From the NCBI RefSeq assembly GCF_003438075.1, contig NZ_QSTA01000002.1, positions 124,001 through 188,000 on the forward strand: a stretch of DNA of 64,000 nt, read 5' to 3'. Positions 61,931-64,000 of the stretch are shown piece after piece. Source of the stretch: Eubacterium sp. OM08-24. GTDB taxonomy: Bacteria; Bacillota; Clostridia; Oscillospirales; Acutalibacteraceae. The position numbers and the translations under genes were made by a program. The notes below the pieces were generated by a model. That model was not told the origin of the DNA. It was given only the letters and a program-made list of their open reading frames with translations, and did not search any database. Numbering within the stretch: position 1 is the stretch's first letter; the number at the start of each line of letters is the position of its first letter.

Positions 61931-63246
61931 CTATGCTTTTTCCATCTGCCTGAGAGGTATCTTGCGAGGTATGCCACTGCTCTTGCGTACCAATCAACGA
62001 ACATTCCTATCCATACTCCCAAAACGCCCATACCAAGCACCATAACAAGGATATAGCTGCATACAATTCTGAATATCCACATTGAAATCATACTTACTCC
62101 GAGGGAGAAGTTTACATCTCCGGCGGCTCTGAGTGCATTTGGCAAAGCAAAGCTGAGCGGCCAGCCTACAAGTGAGGCGATGCTGAAGCATCTGAGTACA
62201 AATACCGCCGTATCGCTTGCCGAAGGCGAAAGTGAAAATATATTTACAAACAGCGGAGCAAACGCAAACAAAAGCCATTTGCATGCCCAGTCGCCAATGT
62301 AAGTCATTATCATAAGTTTTTTTGTGTAGAACTTTGCGGCGTCCATATCCTTAGCGCCAACGCACTGTCCGATTATTGTAACCATTGCAAGTCCGATTGA
62401 AGTACCGGGAATATTTGGGAAGTCGATAATCTGAAACGCTATTGAATTTGCGGCGATTGCGTCAGTGCCGAGTGTAGCAACCATTCCCACAACAACGATT
62501 TTACCAATCTGGAACATTCCGTTTTCAATGCCGCTCGGAATACCGATTTTTAAAATTCTGACTACATAACTCTTTTTTGGAATAAACTTTCTGATTTCTC
62601 TGACTTCCATAGGATTCTTTTTTGAAAAAATAAATCCGCTCATAATAAATCCTGCGGCTACTCTGCTTATTAATGTGGCAAGCGCAACACCGGCAACACC
62701 GAGTCCGCAGCAATAAACAAACACAGCATTAAGGCTGATATTAATTATATTCATCAATATGCTGATCTGCATACTGATTTTGCTGTTGCCTGTACTTCTG
62801 AAAATTGCCGCACCGGCATTATACATACCCAAAAACGGATACGAAAGCGCCGTAAAGAACAGGTAAATACACGCCGCATCCATTACATCCTGCTCAATTG
62901 AACCGAAAATAAGCGAGAGCATTGGGTTTGTGAATATGCAGAAAAAGATTGTTGCCGCAAGCGAGAAAATCATCATAAGCGTTTCAAGCTGAGCGCAGGT
63001 CTGCTTTGCCCTTTCGGTTTCCTTGCAGCCGCAATACTGACTTGCAATTACAAGTCCGCCTGTGGCAAAAGCCGCCATCACCTGAATGATTAACCTATTT
63101 ATATTATCAACAAGTGCAACACCCGAAACCGCAACCTGTCCGACTGTTGATACCATAAATGTGTCAACCATTCCCACGCTAACCGCAAGGAGCTGTTCAA
63201 AGATAAGAGGAACAATAAGTCTGAAAATATATTTGTTTGAAAACAT
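61921..63246 (-). CDS. MATE family efflux transporter
   Basis: This 441-residue exporter has twelve predicted helices in two similar halves. The N-terminus reads IFRLIVPLIFEQLLAVSVGMVDTFMVSTVG; other parts are GLVIASQYCGCKETERAKQTC, GLGVAGVALATLISRVAAGF and VATLGTDAIAANSIAFQI. It exports drugs or cationic metabolites using Na+ or H+. No regulator is adjacent. The last residues HRMV-stop extend into repeat copy G, so the gene's 3' end may have been changed by the insertion. A consensus promoter lies 100 bases upstream. Confidence 0.9.
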   Translation of the reverse strand: MFSNKYIFRLIVPLIFEQLLAVSVGMVDTFMVSTVGQVAVSGVALVDNINRLIIQVMAAFATGGLVIASQYCGCKETERAKQTCAQLETLMMIFSLAATIFFCIFTNPMLSLIFGSIEQDVMDAACIYLFFTALSYPFLGMYNAGAAIFRSTGNSKISMQISILMNIINISLNAVFVYCCGLGVAGVALATLISRVAAGFIMSGFIFSKKNPMEVREIRKFIPKKSYVVRILKIGIPSGIENGMFQIGKIVVVGMVATLGTDAIAANSIAFQIIDFPNIPGTSIGLAMVTIIGQCVGAKDMDAAKFYTKKLMIMTYIGDWACKWLLFAFAPLFVNIFSLSPSASDTAVFVLRCFSIASLVGWPLSFALPNALRAAGDVNFSLGVSMISMWIFRIVCSYILVMVLGMGVLGVWIGMFVDWYARAVAYLARYLSGRWKKHRMV

Positions 63247-63344
63247 ATACTACCTTTCCTACCCTTTCATCAAAAACAACATCAAAATTTTTGATTTGTT
63301 TGTTTTTCATTCCTTTTTCTATACATTTTCTGTTTTTCGTACAT

Positions 63345-63373
63345 ATAATAGTACCGATTTACAGATTTGTCAA
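63345..63373 (-). promoter_or_regulatory. Sigma-A promoter of the MATE gene
   Basis: On the minus strand TTGACA (63373-63368), 17 bp, TATTAT (63350-63345). Beyond it the gap to 63525 is AT-rich and I see no gene. Confidence 0.75.
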
Positions 63374-63525
63374 GATTTAAAAATGCCGAAAAAGTACAGT
63401 ATTTGCAAGCTGTTTTTATGTCAAATATTTACACTTATTTATTAAAAATAAACTTACACAAAACCATGAATTTTTACGGAAATTTCTATTAAACTTTACC
63501 TTTAATTTACAAAGGCTTGAAATTT

Positions 63526-63565
63526 TAAATTATTTAGCTAAAGTTGTGCGATAAACCATAAATTA
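63526..63565. repeat. Minimal repeat remnant, copy H (about 40 bp)
   Basis: TAAATTATTTAGC runs directly into TAAAGTTGTGCGATAAACCATAAATTA, that is, little more than the two ends of the family joined. After it comes CTCCAACTTGTGATAAAGAACC, a border sequence that also follows copies D (TCCCAACATTATCATAGAACC) and F. Confidence 0.6.
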
Positions 63566-63592
63566 CTCCAACTTGTGATAAAGAACCTTTAC

Positions 63593-63625
63593 AAAAAACT
63601 CCCGCCATAATGACGGGAGTAAAAT
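63593..63625 (-). terminator. Terminator of the symporter gene
   Basis: On the minus strand ACTCCCGTCA / TGGCGGGAGT is followed by TTTTTTGTAAAGG. The position is about 30 bases after the stop codon. Confidence 0.85.
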
Positions 63626-63655
63626 TTGATTTCTTAAGGGGCATAAAGAAAGGCC

Positions 63656-64000
63656 TTATTTTTTGTTGTAAACTTCTTTATCAAGTTTGCCCTCTTTGCT
63701 GCAAACTATAACATTTGTTGCGGCATCGCCGATTACATTAAGAGTAATAACTGCCATACCCGGGAGGTAGTTCATAGCAAGTATCAAAGAATATCCGATC
63801 ATACAAAGCTCTGAATTTAAACCAAGTCCCATCATTACAACATAAACCATTGTTGTTCCGGCTACCGGAATAGCCGGTGTACCGATTGCGGTACAGATTG
63901 ACAAGAAAGCTGTAAGCATTAATGTTACAGGTGTAATCTCCACACCTGCTGCGGTAGCAATAAATGTAATTGCTATCATATGCATTGCTGTTGTACCGTT
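63656..64000 (-). CDS. Dicarboxylate/amino acid:cation symporter (DAACS), C-terminal part
   Basis: The frame stays open to the window edge, so only the C-terminal ~115 residues are seen. NGTTAMHMIAITFIATAAGVEIT corresponds to the NxDGTxxY-like motif of the GltP/DAACS family. TAIGTPAIPVAGTTMVYVVMMGLG is the second re-entrant loop region. MAVITLNVIGDAATNVIV carries the conserved Asn and Asp that bind cation and substrate (NvxGDA). The substrate is probably glutamate, aspartate, serine or a dicarboxylate. The 5' part is outside the window. Confidence 0.85.
   Translation of the reverse strand, partial: NGTTAMHMIAITFIATAAGVEITPVTLMLTAFLSICTAIGTPAIPVAGTTMVYVVMMGLGLNSELCMIGYSLILAMNYLPGMAVITLNVIGDAATNVIVCSKEGKLDKEVYNKK

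Overview
The window looks like chromosomal DNA from a low-to-moderate GC, anaerobic Gram-positive gut bacterium of the Clostridia, most likely Ruminococcaceae-like (Ruminococcus / Eubacterium siraeum type). The evidence is the Firmicutes-style S10-spc-alpha ribosomal cluster with secY, adk, map and a KOW protein inside it, strong AGGAGG ribosome binding sites, sigma-A type promoters, split transketolase subunits, and two secreted proteins ending in type I dockerin-like repeats. Genus-level placement is inference; no database search was possible.

Layout. 1-1.2 kb: a decayed edge with a frameshifted Bax-inhibitor-1 family C-terminus and remnants of a sensor kinase/response regulator pair. 1.2-4.7 kb: a membrane acyltransferase and a secreted BspA-type leucine-rich-repeat dockerin protein built from near-identical 273-bp tandem units. 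5.0-10.8 kb: a complete fructose PTS operon (fruR-fruK-fruA) followed by the general PTS genes ptsH and ptsI. 11.6-27.3 kb (minus strand): one uninterrupted 32-gene ribosomal superoperon from rpsJ to rplQ (26 ribosomal proteins plus secY, adk, map, a KOW protein, infA and rpoA), driven by a clear promoter and a long leader with an attenuator-like hairpin. 27.5-34 kb: corrinoid adenosyltransferase, split transketolase, a nuclease-like DUF5655 protein, an aminotransferase and trpS. 34-41.5 kb: a surface 5'-nucleotidase, a DUF11 protein, a CPBP protease, a ThiT-like ECF S component and nadBC. 41.6-46.6 kb: hflX, a PAP2 phosphatase, a small protein, a hexapeptide-repeat transferase, and a small-membrane-protein/TetR/dehydrogenase operon. 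46.7-53 kb: dCMP deaminase, a membrane-anchored lipase, and a very large RCC1-repeat dockerin gene broken by one frameshift. 53-64 kb: htpG, class II aldolase, an HtrA-type protease, a FliB-like lysine methylase, ilvB, a MATE exporter and the end of a DAACS-type symporter.

The genes mostly describe a housekeeping fermentative core: fructose uptake, non-oxidative pentose phosphate steps, glycolytic aldolase, translation, and NAD and branched-chain amino acid synthesis. Accessory surface genes are interspersed. The least conventional element is a family of at least seven related intergenic repeats (about 40 to 580 bp). They share terminal inverted repeats of the form TAAATTATGGTTTA, sit in gaps downstream of genes, and in two cases supply the stop codon of the neighbouring gene. 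They look like non-autonomous mobile elements (MITE-like) or a dispersed structured RNA family. No tRNA, rRNA, CRISPR array, transposase or prophage was seen.
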